Assembly: GCA_900215285.1 (NCBI GenBank)
Contig: OCMG01000004.1
Span: forward strand, 1,472,001-1,536,000
Direction of reading: 5' to 3'
From: Ensifer adhaerens
GTDB lineage: Bacteria; Pseudomonadota; Alphaproteobacteria; Rhizobiales; Rhizobiaceae
DNA: 64,000 bases
Part shown: positions 20,824 through 32,214 of the stretch, piece after piece
Position numbering within the stretch: the stretch's first letter is position 1
Layout of the letters: each line of letters starts with the position of its first letter
Translations under genes and position numbers: made by a program
Notes under the pieces: generated by a model
What the model saw: only the letters and a program-made list of their open reading frames with translations
What the model was told of the DNA's origin: nothing
Databases searched by the model: none

Positions 20824-23061
20824 ATGGTCCGCGCGATGAAAACGGATTCGCCCGCATTGTTCGATCTGCCTGAGCCGCCTGCGCCCAAAGCTGCGCGCGC
20901 GGTGCCGGTGCTCGTGCCCATGCCGGCGCCGGGGCCTTATTCCTATACGGTGCCGGAGAACGCGCATGTCGTGCCGGGCTCCATCGTCGTGGTGCCGCTC
21001 GGGCCGCGCAAGGTGATCGGCGTTGTCTGGGACGATCGGGGCGAGGGCGGATCAGTCGATCCGAAGAAGCTCAGGCCCATCGAGCATGTCTTCGATTGCC
21101 CGCCGCTGGCGGACGATATGCGGACATTCCTCGACTGGGTTGCGACCTACACGCTGACACCGCCGGGCTATGTCGCGCGCATGGCATTGCGTGCGCCGAC
21201 CGCCTTCGATCCGGAGCCGATGGTCGAAGGACTTCGACTGGTAAAAAGCGAGCTGGAGCGGATGACGCCGGCCCGCGCACGGGTGATGGAACTGGCCTCC
21301 GATGGCTTTGCCTGGACGCGGATGGGGTTGGTCCATGCGGCTGGCGTCTCGGCGAGCGTTGTCGACGGAATGATCGCTCAAGGGGTGTTCGAGACCGTTT
21401 TCCTGCCGCCGCCGCCCGTCGTCGCGCCGCCTGATCCGGATTACGTCGCCGACCGGCTGGAGGGCGTGCAGAAGGATGCGGCAAGGGTTCTGGTCAAGAC
21501 GGTAGACAAGGGCCGTTTCTCAGTCTCGCTGATCGATGGCGTGACCGGCTCGGGCAAGACGGAGGTCTATTTCGAGGCCGTGGCGGAGGCGCTGAAGCGC
21601 GGCAAGCAGGTGCTGATCCTGCTGCCGGAAATCGCACTGACCGCCAGCTTTCTCGAACGTTTTCAGGATCGTTTTGGTTCGAAGCCCGCCGAGTGGCATT
21701 CCGATCTCGCGCCGCGCACCCGCGAAAAGGTCTGGCGGCAGGTGGTGACGGGTGAGGTCCGCGTTGTTGCCGGCGCGCGTTCGGCGCTCTTCCTGCCCTT
21801 TGCCGAGCTTGGCCTGATCGTCGTGGATGAAGAACACGATCCCGCCTACAAGCAGGAGGATCGCGTCTTTTACAATGCGCGCGACATGGCCGTCGTGCGG
21901 GCGCGGATCGGGGATTTCCCGGCGGTGCTTGTCTCGGCCACGCCGTCCGTCGAAAGCCAGGTCAATGCGATGCAGGGGCGCTATCAGGCGATCCACCTGC
22001 CGACGCGTTTTGGCGATGCCGCCATGCCGGATCTGCGGCTTGTCGACATGCGCAAGCATGCGCCGGCCAAGGGCGGTTTTCTGTCGCCCGTCATGCTGCG
22101 CGGCATCGACGCGACGCTGAAGAAGGGCGAACAGTCGCTGCTCTTCCTCAATCGACGCGGCTATGCGCCGCTGACGCTCTGCCGGGTCTGCGGCCATCGG
22201 TTCCAGTGCCCGCAATGTTCGAGTTGGCTTGTGGAGCATCGCTTCCGCGGCGTCATCCAGTGCCATCAATGCGGCTATCAGGAAAAGACGCCGGAAGCCT
22301 GCCCCGAATGTGGCACGCTTGACCATCTCGTCGCCTGCGGGCCGGGGGTGGAGCGTATTGCCGAAGAGGTGGTCAGCCATTTTCCGGACGCGCGGACCAT
22401 CGTGCTGTCGTCCGACATGGCGGGCGGCGTGAAACGGCTGCGGCTGGAGCTCGATGCGATAGCCAAGGGCGAGGCGGATATCGTGATCGGCACACAGCTG
22501 GTGGCAAAGGGACATAACTTCCCGCTGATGACGCTGGTCGGCATTGTCGATGCCGACCTTGGCCTGGCGAACGGCGATCCGCGCGCGGCCGAGCGGACCT
22601 TCCAGCTGCTGCATCAGGTGACGGGCCGCGCGGGGCGAACGGGTCTCAAAAGCCATGGTCTCATCCAGACCTATCAGCCGGGCCATCCGGTGATGCAGGC
22701 AATCGTTTCCGGCGATGCGGAAGCCTTCTACGATCGCGAAATCTCGGAACGCGAAAAGGCAAACCTGCCGCCTTTCGGCCGGCTTGCCTCGATCATCATT
22801 TCGGCCGACGACCGGCATTCGGCCGAAGCGCATGGGCGGGCGCTGCGCAATGCGGCGCCGCAAGCTCCGGGCATCACGGTGCTGGGGCCGGCGGAAGCGC
22901 CGCTGGCGCTGGTGCGTGGGCGCTACCGTTTCCGGCTGCTGGTGCACGGTCAGCGGGCATCCGACATGCAGGGCTTCCTCAAGGCCACGCTGGCGGCGGG
23001 GCCGAAGGAGCGCGGGTCAATCCATGTTCAGGTCGATATCGACCCGCAGAGCTTTCTCTGA
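20824..23061 (+). CDS. priA: Primosomal protein N' (replication restart helicase PriA)
   Basis: Superfamily 2 helicase that reloads the replisome at stalled forks. The 745-aa protein has an N-terminal 3'-DNA-binding domain (PAPGPYSYTVPE), Walker A GVTGSGKTEVYF (~240), Walker B VVDEEHDPAYKQ, and the zinc module CRVCGHRFQCPQC ... CHQCGYQ ... CPECG. The helicase C-terminal motifs include GTQLVAKGHNFP and QVTGRAGR. Two close ATGs are possible (20824 and 20836, beginning MKTDSPALFDLP). The first has a GAGG very close upstream; neither site is strong. Confidence 0.95.
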   Translation: MVRAMKTDSPALFDLPEPPAPKAARAVPVLVPMPAPGPYSYTVPENAHVVPGSIVVVPLGPRKVIGVVWDDRGEGGSVDPKKLRPIEHVFDCPPLADDMRTFLDWVATYTLTPPGYVARMALRAPTAFDPEPMVEGLRLVKSELERMTPARARVMELASDGFAWTRMGLVHAAGVSASVVDGMIAQGVFETVFLPPPPVVAPPDPDYVADRLEGVQKDAARVLVKTVDKGRFSVSLIDGVTGSGKTEVYFEAVAEALKRGKQVLILLPEIALTASFLERFQDRFGSKPAEWHSDLAPRTREKVWRQVVTGEVRVVAGARSALFLPFAELGLIVVDEEHDPAYKQEDRVFYNARDMAVVRARIGDFPAVLVSATPSVESQVNAMQGRYQAIHLPTRFGDAAMPDLRLVDMRKHAPAKGGFLSPVMLRGIDATLKKGEQSLLFLNRRGYAPLTLCRVCGHRFQCPQCSSWLVEHRFRGVIQCHQCGYQEKTPEACPECGTLDHLVACGPGVERIAEEVVSHFPDARTIVLSSDMAGGVKRLRLELDAIAKGEADIVIGTQLVAKGHNFPLMTLVGIVDADLGLANGDPRAAERTFQLLHQVTGRAGRTGLKSHGLIQTYQPGHPVMQAIVSGDAEAFYDREISEREKANLPPFGRLASIIISADDRHSAEAHGRALRNAAPQAPGITVLGPAEAPLALVRGRYRFRLLVHGQRASDMQGFLKATLAAGPKERGSIHVQVDIDPQSFL

Positions 23062-23205
23062 CAGGCAGATGTTCCCGCATTGCGGCAATTTCCTGTGCGC
23101 AAACACGTACACGGTGATTTCGGGCCTCAAAAGCTTGTGCCATAAGGGCCGCTCGATTTTGTGAATGCCTTCCGTGTGATGGCGGAATGATCGAGGGACG
23201 GACCC

Positions 23206-23994
23206 ATGGAACTGACAATCCCACCTATTCCCAGCGCGCCGGGTGCGCAGGCGGCCATGCTGTCGGCGGTCCTCACGCTGCTGCTCGGTCTGGCGCTCAT
23301 GGTGCTGGCGCGACAGATTGGCGCATGGTGGGGCTTCGCCGCGCGCGAAGGCCGTGAAGGCGCTGTCGGCGAGTTGCGTCCGATCGGCGCGTTTCTGGCC
23401 GGTTTGGGTCTTGCCGGCTTTCTGTTCGACCAGCCCGTCATCTATGTCATGATCGGTTCGGCGTGGGCGCTTGCCGCATTCGGTCGGCTGCTCTCCATGA
23501 TGTCCGCGTCGGACAGGTCCAACGGGCTTTTCAATTTCCTCTTCCTGCTCCTGCAGGCAGCGCTCGCCGCGGCCGGTCTTTACTGGCTTTTCGATGTCTG
23601 GACCGGCGATGTCGGCTTCCAGATGCCGGAAGATCGCTCGGGCTACATCGTCTTCGTTGCGGCGGCCGTCACTGCCGGGCTCGGCGCGGTTTGCATGTTC
23701 GGGCCGGGCCTCATGATGATGCTGGCCGGGCTTTCGATCGGCGAGGGGCGCAGCCGCGTGATTGCGTCCGTGCGGGCGCTGGGCGGCATGCTGATCGGGG
23801 CAGGTGGTGTCGCGCTGCTTGCGGCAAATCCGATGTGCGAGCTTGCGCTCGGCTCGGCGCTGGCGCTGTCGATCTTCGGACGTATACTTTCGTTGATCTT
23901 CGAGCCCGGAAGATACGTGTTCCAGGTCATCGCGCTCCTGGTGACCATTGCTGGCGCGGCGATCTTCTTGGGGCATGTTTTCGGTTATTTCTGA
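23206..23994 (+). CDS. Membrane protein with internal duplication (DUF4345-like)
   Basis: The 262-aa integral membrane protein has about eight hydrophobic segments. Two halves align: ELRPIGAFLAGLGLAGFL ... ALAAFGRLLSMM (~47-95) and SVRALGGMLIGAGGVALL ... ALSIFGRILSLI (~188-235), so it looks like a tandem duplication of a four-helix unit. Resemblance to DUF4345 is tentative. GAGGGACGGACCC precedes the ATG. It lies between priA and the atp operon; function unknown. Confidence 0.7.
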   Translation: MELTIPPIPSAPGAQAAMLSAVLTLLLGLALMVLARQIGAWWGFAAREGREGAVGELRPIGAFLAGLGLAGFLFDQPVIYVMIGSAWALAAFGRLLSMMSASDRSNGLFNFLFLLLQAALAAAGLYWLFDVWTGDVGFQMPEDRSGYIVFVAAAVTAGLGAVCMFGPGLMMMLAGLSIGEGRSRVIASVRALGGMLIGAGGVALLAANPMCELALGSALALSIFGRILSLIFEPGRYVFQVIALLVTIAGAAIFLGHVFGYF

Positions 23995-24228
23995 TAATTT
24001 CACGCTGCTTTACAGAGTGGCGCAGAAATTTGCCGAATCATGTCTTTATCTGTCCTTTCCCTCCCAAAGGCGTGTTGCGAGTCCTGACATCCTATGCTAC
24101 AGCGACGGCGAAATTCAGGGGGAATTGGGTCTTTGACCCGCGAAATCTGAGTCAATTGGCAATAGTTTCACGGGGTTAGCCGAGGCGTGAGCTTGGGTTC
24201 AATCTCGGGGATCAATGAAGAGAAGTTT

Positions 24229-24794
24229 GTGCCCGTGGCAGACACATCCCAAACTGTTTCCGGTGTAGCGGAAAGATACGCCTCTTCGCTTTACGAGCTG
24301 GCCTCGGAGGCCGGTTCCGTCGATCAGATCGGCGCCGAGCTTGCCGGCTTCCAGACCTTGATCAACGAAAGCGCCGACATGAAGCGTTTCATCGAGAGCC
24401 CGGTGTTCTCGGCTGAAGACCAGCTGCGCGCGGTTGCTGCAGTTCTCGAAAAGGCCGGCATTTCGGGTCTTTCGGCGAACTTCATCAAGGTGGCCGCGGC
24501 GAACCGCCGGCTCTTCGCAATCCCCGGCATGATCAAGTCTTATTTCCAGATCGTCGCGCGCAATCGCGGCGAGATTTCTGCAGACGTCACGAGCGCCCAT
24601 GCGCTGACGTCGGCGCAGGAAAACGAATTGAAGGCGACGCTGAAGGGCGTCACCGGCAAAGACGTGGCAATCAATGTCACCGTCGATCCTTCTATCCTTG
24701 GTGGGCTGATTGTGAAGGTCGGATCGCGTCAGATCGACACTTCCCTTCGCACCAAACTTTCTACTCTTAAGCTTGCACTGAAAGAGGTTGGCTG

Positions 24795-24795
<1 letters not shown>
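24229..24795 (+). CDS. atpH: ATP synthase F1 delta subunit
   Basis: Peripheral-stalk subunit joining F1 to the b subunits. The start is read as GTG at 24229: this gives 188 aa and a product starting (M)PVADTSQ as in other rhizobial AtpH, and GAAGAGAAG lies just upstream. An upstream in-frame ATG at 24187 would add 14 atypical residues. Motifs: [24 protein letters not shown] and, near the end, [18 protein letters not shown]. The last base of the stop is the A of the atpA ATG (TGATG overlap), so the two are translationally coupled. Confidence 0.92.
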
Positions 24796-26345
<1,550 letters not shown>

Positions 26346-26357
26346 GACGGAAAACGG

Positions 26358-27230
26358 ATGCCTTCACTTAAGGATCTGAAAAACCGGATCGCCACCGTTA
26401 AGGCGACGCAGAAGATCACCAAGGCGATGAAAATGGTCGCCGCGGCGAAGCTTCGGCGTGCGCAGGAGGCAGCCGAAGCCGCTCGTCCGTATTCTCAGCG
26501 GATGAGCGCGGTGCTTGCCAACATCGCGCAGGCCGGCACGAATGACGCGCCGCGTCTGATGACCGGCACCGGTAGCGACCAGGTTCATCTCCTGGTCGTC
26601 TGCACGGCGGAACGCGGCCTTTGCGGCGGCTTCAATTCGCAGATTGCACGTCTCGCTCGTGAACATACGCGCAAGCTCCTGTCGGAAGGCAAGACGGTCA
26701 AGATCTACTGCGTTGGCAAGAAGGGTTACGACATCCTTCGCCGCGATTTCGCCTCGCTCATCATCGAGCGGACGGAACTGCGCGAGGTCAAGAAGATCGG
26801 CTTTGAAAACGCTGACCAGATCGGCAAGAAGGTCATCGCGCTCTTCAACAAGGGCGAGTTTGACGTCTGCACGTTGTTCTACTCCGAGTTCAAGTCGGTG
26901 ATCAGCCAGATCCCGACCGCTCAGCAGCTCATTCCCGCTGCTGTTCCGGTTGGCGAACCTGCTGGTGCGAGCGACGCATCCTATGAATACGAGCCGGATG
27001 CCGGCGCGATCCTTGCGGACCTCATTCCGCGCAACATTTCGGTCCAGATTTTCCGGGCACTGCTTGAGAACGTCGCCGGCGAAATGGGCGCCAAGATGAG
27101 CGCCATGGACAACGCGACGCGCAACGCAGGTGACATGATCAACAAGCTGACGCTCAAGTACAACCGTCAGCGCCAGGCTCAGATCACCAAGGAACTGATT
27201 GAAATCATTTCGGGCGCGGAAGCGCTCTAA
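26358..27230 (+). CDS. atpG: ATP synthase F1 gamma subunit
   Basis: Central rotor shaft of F1. The 290-aa protein begins [27 protein letters not shown], the hallmark N-terminal coiled-coil helix. It contains [12 protein letters not shown], and the C-terminal helix ends [23 protein letters not shown]. Lengths and both signature helices match the family. The start lies 32 bases after the frame-restored atpA stop and 12 bases after the frameshifted one, preceded by TAGGACGGAAAACGG. Confidence 0.97.
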   Translation: MPSLKDLKNRIATVKATQKITKAMKMVAAAKLRRAQEAAEAARPYSQRMSAVLANIAQAGTNDAPRLMTGTGSDQVHLLVVCTAERGLCGGFNSQIARLAREHTRKLLSEGKTVKIYCVGKKGYDILRRDFASLIIERTELREVKKIGFENADQIGKKVIALFNKGEFDVCTLFYSEFKSVISQIPTAQQLIPAAVPVGEPAGASDASYEYEPDAGAILADLIPRNISVQIFRALLENVAGEMGAKMSAMDNATRNAGDMINKLTLKYNRQRQAQITKELIEIISGAEAL

Positions 27231-28679
<1,449 letters not shown>

Positions 28680-28692
28680 TCCACCATCTGCT

Positions 28693-28730
28693 GCGGCGCG
28701 GGTTTACGAAAACCCTGCGCCGCGCATTTT
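28693..28730 (+). terminator. Intra-operon hairpin between atpD and atpC
   Basis: GCGGCGC-GGGTTT pairs with AAACCC-(T)-GCGCCGC around an ACGA loop and is followed by GCATTTTCTG. It looks like a partial terminator that may lower atpC relative to atpD. Confidence 0.6.
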
Positions 28731-28756
28731 CTGTTGAAATGGAAAAGTGAAAAGCC

Positions 28757-29161
28757 ATGGCTGAAAGCTTCAATTTCGAACTCGTTTCGCCGGAGCGGCT
28801 TCTGGTTTCCGCCGATGTCACGGCGGTTGTCATTCCGGGTACCGATGGCGAGATGACCGTCATGGCGCAGCACGCGCCCGTGATGACGACGGTCAAGGCC
28901 GGTGTCGTCAAGCTCTCCAAGGCCGACGGCGTTGAAGACAAGTTTGTTGTTTTCGGCGGGTTTGCCGACATTCTGCCGACGGGCTGCACGCTGCTTGCTG
29001 AATCGGCCGTTCACATGGACGAGCTCAATGCTGCGACGCTGGAAGCGCGGATCGAAACCGCCCGCAATGAACTCGCCAGTGCCGAGCACCATGAGCATCG
29101 CAGTGCTATCGAAGATTTCATCTTCCAGCTGACCGAGCTTCGCGGCGCCATATCCGGCTGA
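28757..29161 (+). CDS. atpC: ATP synthase F1 epsilon subunit
   Basis: Regulatory rotor subunit. The 134-aa protein has an N-terminal beta-sandwich (FELVSPERLL, GTDGEMTVMAQHAPV) and a short C-terminal helical hairpin. The N-terminal signature and operon position are decisive. Last gene of atpHAGDC, followed by a strong terminator; the F0 genes are not in this window, the usual alphaproteobacterial split. Confidence 0.95.
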   Translation: MAESFNFELVSPERLLVSADVTAVVIPGTDGEMTVMAQHAPVMTTVKAGVVKLSKADGVEDKFVVFGGFADILPTGCTLLAESAVHMDELNAATLEARIETARNELASAEHHEHRSAIEDFIFQLTELRGAISG

Positions 29162-29188
29162 TCTGTCGAGCCGCTCATGACGTTTAAT

Positions 29189-29225
29189 CGCCTCGCTCAC
29201 TCGTGAGCGGGGCGTTTATTTTTTC
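29189..29225 (+). terminator. Rho-independent terminator after atpC
   Basis: CGCCTCGCTCAC-TC-GTGAGCGGGGCG with one wobble pair, followed by TTTATTTTTT. Confidence 0.9.
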
Positions 29226-29374
29226 CGGAACAATAGCTCGCTTCGCGAGTTTGGCGCATTCATAGACAGGTCAAGACGTGAATATGTGGCTATATGCCGA
29301 TGCACTAATTTTCAAATCCTTAATTGCTGGCCTAGCAAATTTTGGCCGCTGGAGTTGAATAAAAATAAATAGTG

Positions 29375-29387
29375 CATATTCTATATG
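29375..29387. promoter_or_regulatory. Candidate operator of the ArsR-family regulator
   Basis: AT-rich dyad CATAT-TCT-ATATG 57 bases before the regulator start, in an AT-rich stretch. ArsR/BigR proteins often bind such sites and autoregulate; this is inferred from symmetry and position. Confidence 0.4.
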
Positions 29388-29444
29388 ATGATCTGGTGAT
29401 CATGGTCCGGCATTGCGGTCGGCTGATTGGTGAAAGGGAACGCG

Positions 29445-29798
29445 ATGCCAGTGCTTCAACTGAAACCCGGTTCGTCCAGTGACGAACTTCTGACTTTCGC
29501 GGAAAAGGCTTCTCAGGCGAGCGATTTTCTGAAGGCGATCTCGCATGAGGCGCGCCTGATGATCCTTTGCATCCTTTCCGAAGGTGAAAAGTCGGTGACA
29601 GAGATCGAGACCATTCTCGGATTGCAGCAGGCGGTTGTGTCGCAGCAACTGGCGCGCCTTCGCCACGAAAATGTTGTCGAGACGCGTCGGGATGGCCGCC
29701 AGATCTATTACAGCATCGCGAATCCCGATGTAGCCGGCATTATCGACGCGCTCTACTCCATGTTCTGCAAGCCGGGTGCTTCCATGATCAAGGCGTGA
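29445..29798 (+). CDS. ArsR-family transcriptional regulator (BigR/SqrR-like, two cysteines)
   Basis: The 117-aa winged-helix repressor has the HTH in VTEIETILGLQQAVVSQQLARL (~51-72) and a wing RRDGRQIYY. Cys42 (MILCILSEGE) and Cys108 (SMFCKPG) are the only cysteines and match the positions of the dithiol that senses persulfides in BigR/SqrR. The arsenic or zinc site motifs of classic ArsR/SmtB are absent. The start at 29445 follows AAAGGGAA. No sulfide-oxidation gene adjoins it, so its targets lie elsewhere. Family assignment is strong, the sulfide-sensing role inferred. Confidence 0.82.
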   Translation: MPVLQLKPGSSSDELLTFAEKASQASDFLKAISHEARLMILCILSEGEKSVTEIETILGLQQAVVSQQLARLRHENVVETRRDGRQIYYSIANPDVAGIIDALYSMFCKPGASMIKA

Positions 29799-30180
29799 TG
29801 CGGATCGAGGAGGTCCATTCCTTCCGGCTTGCCTACACGACGGAGCAGCGGCTTCCCGGGCTCCACACCCCACTTCATGAAAAATTCTCACAGACTCGCC
29901 CTGCCAGGGGAACGTTCTGCCGTGGCTCGCCGTTTTCGTGCGGATTAAGCGCGCAAACCGTGGCGCTGCCTCAGATGTGACCAGAAGAATGCAGCTCAGC
30001 CAAATGTCTCGTCGAGGGTTCTCAATGAACTTGCATCGTATATAGTTCCTTCACGTCCGTTATGGATAACAGAATCGTAACGGACGATCTTTATGGTTTG
30101 ACGAGCATTTGCTTTTCAGGCCCGAAATTTGGGGTCGGTCTAGTGTTTCTTCACTCGCCCTTGAAGCGATGGAGCCGGAA
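29799..30180. other. Gene-poor gap before tamA
   Basis: No supported coding sequence; short open frames here lack ribosome-binding sites and family features. It contains a perfect 9-bp inverted repeat (30054-30086) and presumably the tamA promoter. Confidence 0.5.
30054..30086. repeat. 9-bp inverted repeat upstream of tamA
   Basis: CGTCCGTTA (30054-30062) and TAACGGACG (30078-30086) are perfect complements around a 15-base loop, about 95 bases before the tamA start. It could be an operator or a transcript hairpin; there is no U-tract. Confidence 0.5.
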
Positions 30181-32070
30181 ATGAGTGTAGCGTACCGGCA
30201 ATGGGGAGCCTTCGCGGTTGCCAGCGTTGCGGCCATTACCCTGGCGGTCCAGCCGCAGGGGGCGCTGGCTTTCGATCTGTTCGGCATTCACCTTTTCGGA
30301 GCGGATGAGAAGGATGCGCAGATCGCAGACCCGGTTCGCTATACCGCGACCCTGACGGCCAGCGATGCGGCCATTCAAAAGGATCTCGTTGCACAGTCTG
30401 CCTTGATGCAGGACCAGTCGAAGCCGGTGGACGGCGATTTTGGTCTGGTGGTGAAGGCCAAGGATGATCGCGACCGGCTGGTGGCGCTTCTCTATGAGAA
30501 GGCACGCTATGGCGGGGTCGTGACCGTCAAGGTCAACGGCGTACCGGTCGATAATCTTCCGGCCCTCCCGAAGTTTCCGCGCTCTTCGCCCGTGCCGGTC
30601 AATATTTCAGTGATTGTCGGTCCGGAATTTACACTGGGCAAGGTCGTGCTCAAGGGTGATGCCGGAAAGCTTGATCCAGCAAATTACGGGCTGGTGGCCG
30701 GCGGCAACGCTGGTTCTCAGGCCATACTCGACGCGTCTGCCAAGATCGTGCGGGATTTGAAGGCGGAAGGACGGCCGCTGGCCCGCATCAGCGAGCGGAC
30801 GGTGATTGCCGACCATGCAACGAACCGCGTGGACGTGACACTCGCTGTCGATGCCGGTCCGGTTGCGCCTCTCGGCGAGGTTTCCGTCAATGGTGCCTCG
30901 GAGGTCAATCCTGAATTCGTATCCGAATGGTCTGACCTGCAGCCGGGCGAGCCTTATGCGCCGGACAAGCTGACACGCGCCGCCAAGCGCCTGCGCGAAC
31001 TTGGCACGTTCTCGACGGTTGCGGTGAGCGAGGGCCAGACGCTTGCCCCGAACGGCACCATTCCGATCAAGATCGACGTCACGGAAGGCAAGCAACGCTA
31101 TTTTGGGGCGGGTGTGCAGTATTCGACGATCGATGGTGCGGGCCTGCAGGGCTACTGGGGGCATCGCAATCTGTTCGGAAATGCCGAATCCCTGAAGATT
31201 TCGGGCTCGATCAACAGGCTCGGCCAGACACGCGAATTCAAGAAGCTCGATTATTCGGCGGCCATTGCCTTCGCCAAGCCGGGGGCGTTTGGTCCCGCAA
31301 CGACATTTACAGCCAATTTTTCGGCCGGCCTCAATCATGCCGTCGCCTATGAGGCCCGGGTCCTCTCTGGCTCGGTCGGGGTCACTTATGACCTGACCGA
31401 TCACGACAAGCTGAGCGCCGGTCTGGCGCTCGACTGGACGCGCGCCATGGACGTTTATGGCGACAACCGCTACCTGACGGCCTCCGTTCCGCTCAGCTGG
31501 GAGCGCGACATGACGGATGACAAGTTTGATCCGACCACAGGCTATAGGGCGTCGCTATCGCTTCGGCCGAGCTTCGGCGTTTACAACAAGACAAGTTTTG
31601 TCAGCGCGGAGGGCGCCGTTTCTGCCTATCGGCAGATCGGCGATAACGGTCCGGTTCTTGCCGGCAAGGTGGCGGTCGGAACGCTGGTGGGCGGGCGCAG
31701 CCTTGGCGACATCCCGGCGACACGCCGCTTCTATGCCGGCGGCGGCGGCTCGGTGCGCGGTTATGCCTACCAGGGGATATCGCCGCGCGATGCGTCCAAT
31801 AATGCTCTGGGAGGCCGGTCCTATGTGACGGCGTCGATGGAGGCGCGCTTCAAGGTGACGGACACGATTGGCGTGGTGCCGTTTCTTGATGTCGGCACGG
31901 TGTCCTCCAGCAGCGCGCCGAATTTCTCGGATATCCGCGCCGGCGCCGGCCTGGGTCTGCGTTACGCAACACCGTTCGGGCCGATCCGCCTTGACGTCGC
32001 AGTGCCGCTCCGGCGTTACCCCGGTGGCAATACATTCGGCATCTACGCTGGCATCGGGCAGGCATTCTGA
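30181..32070 (+). CDS. tamA: Outer-membrane assembly factor TamA (BamA/Omp85 family)
   Basis: Omp85-type outer-membrane protein that with TamB helps insert autotransporters and other envelope material. The 629-aa protein has a signal peptide (hydrophobic core then ALAFD), POTRA-like modules in the N-terminal half (e.g. ALPKFPRSSPVPVNI and VDVTLAVDAGPVAPLGEVSV), and a C-terminal beta-barrel with the conserved GGGGSVRGY segment and final aromatic residue. ATG 30181 is preferred because GGAGCCGGAA precedes it and the signal peptide begins there; in-frame ATGs at 30109 and 30169 are less likely. tamB starts 144 bases downstream. Confidence 0.9.
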   Translation: MSVAYRQWGAFAVASVAAITLAVQPQGALAFDLFGIHLFGADEKDAQIADPVRYTATLTASDAAIQKDLVAQSALMQDQSKPVDGDFGLVVKAKDDRDRLVALLYEKARYGGVVTVKVNGVPVDNLPALPKFPRSSPVPVNISVIVGPEFTLGKVVLKGDAGKLDPANYGLVAGGNAGSQAILDASAKIVRDLKAEGRPLARISERTVIADHATNRVDVTLAVDAGPVAPLGEVSVNGASEVNPEFVSEWSDLQPGEPYAPDKLTRAAKRLRELGTFSTVAVSEGQTLAPNGTIPIKIDVTEGKQRYFGAGVQYSTIDGAGLQGYWGHRNLFGNAESLKISGSINRLGQTREFKKLDYSAAIAFAKPGAFGPATTFTANFSAGLNHAVAYEARVLSGSVGVTYDLTDHDKLSAGLALDWTRAMDVYGDNRYLTASVPLSWERDMTDDKFDPTTGYRASLSLRPSFGVYNKTSFVSAEGAVSAYRQIGDNGPVLAGKVAVGTLVGGRSLGDIPATRRFYAGGGGSVRGYAYQGISPRDASNNALGGRSYVTASMEARFKVTDTIGVVPFLDVGTVSSSSAPNFSDIRAGAGLGLRYATPFGPIRLDVAVPLRRYPGGNTFGIYAGIGQAF

Positions 32071-32214
32071 TGCGTGGGAAATGTATATCGCCCGATTGCT
32101 GCGGCAATCTCACGATACAGGTTCAATAAAGGCAACCTATATAAGGGTGGCGCGTTACGGGCTGGGGCCGTGCGCGGCTTTGCTCGATTCAGATTTGGCA
32201 GGAAGACGATCGGT

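Noticed and set aside
29795..29980. 61-codon frame after the ArsR gene
   Set aside because: Its start overlaps the ArsR stop but the sequence shows no family or composition of a real protein.
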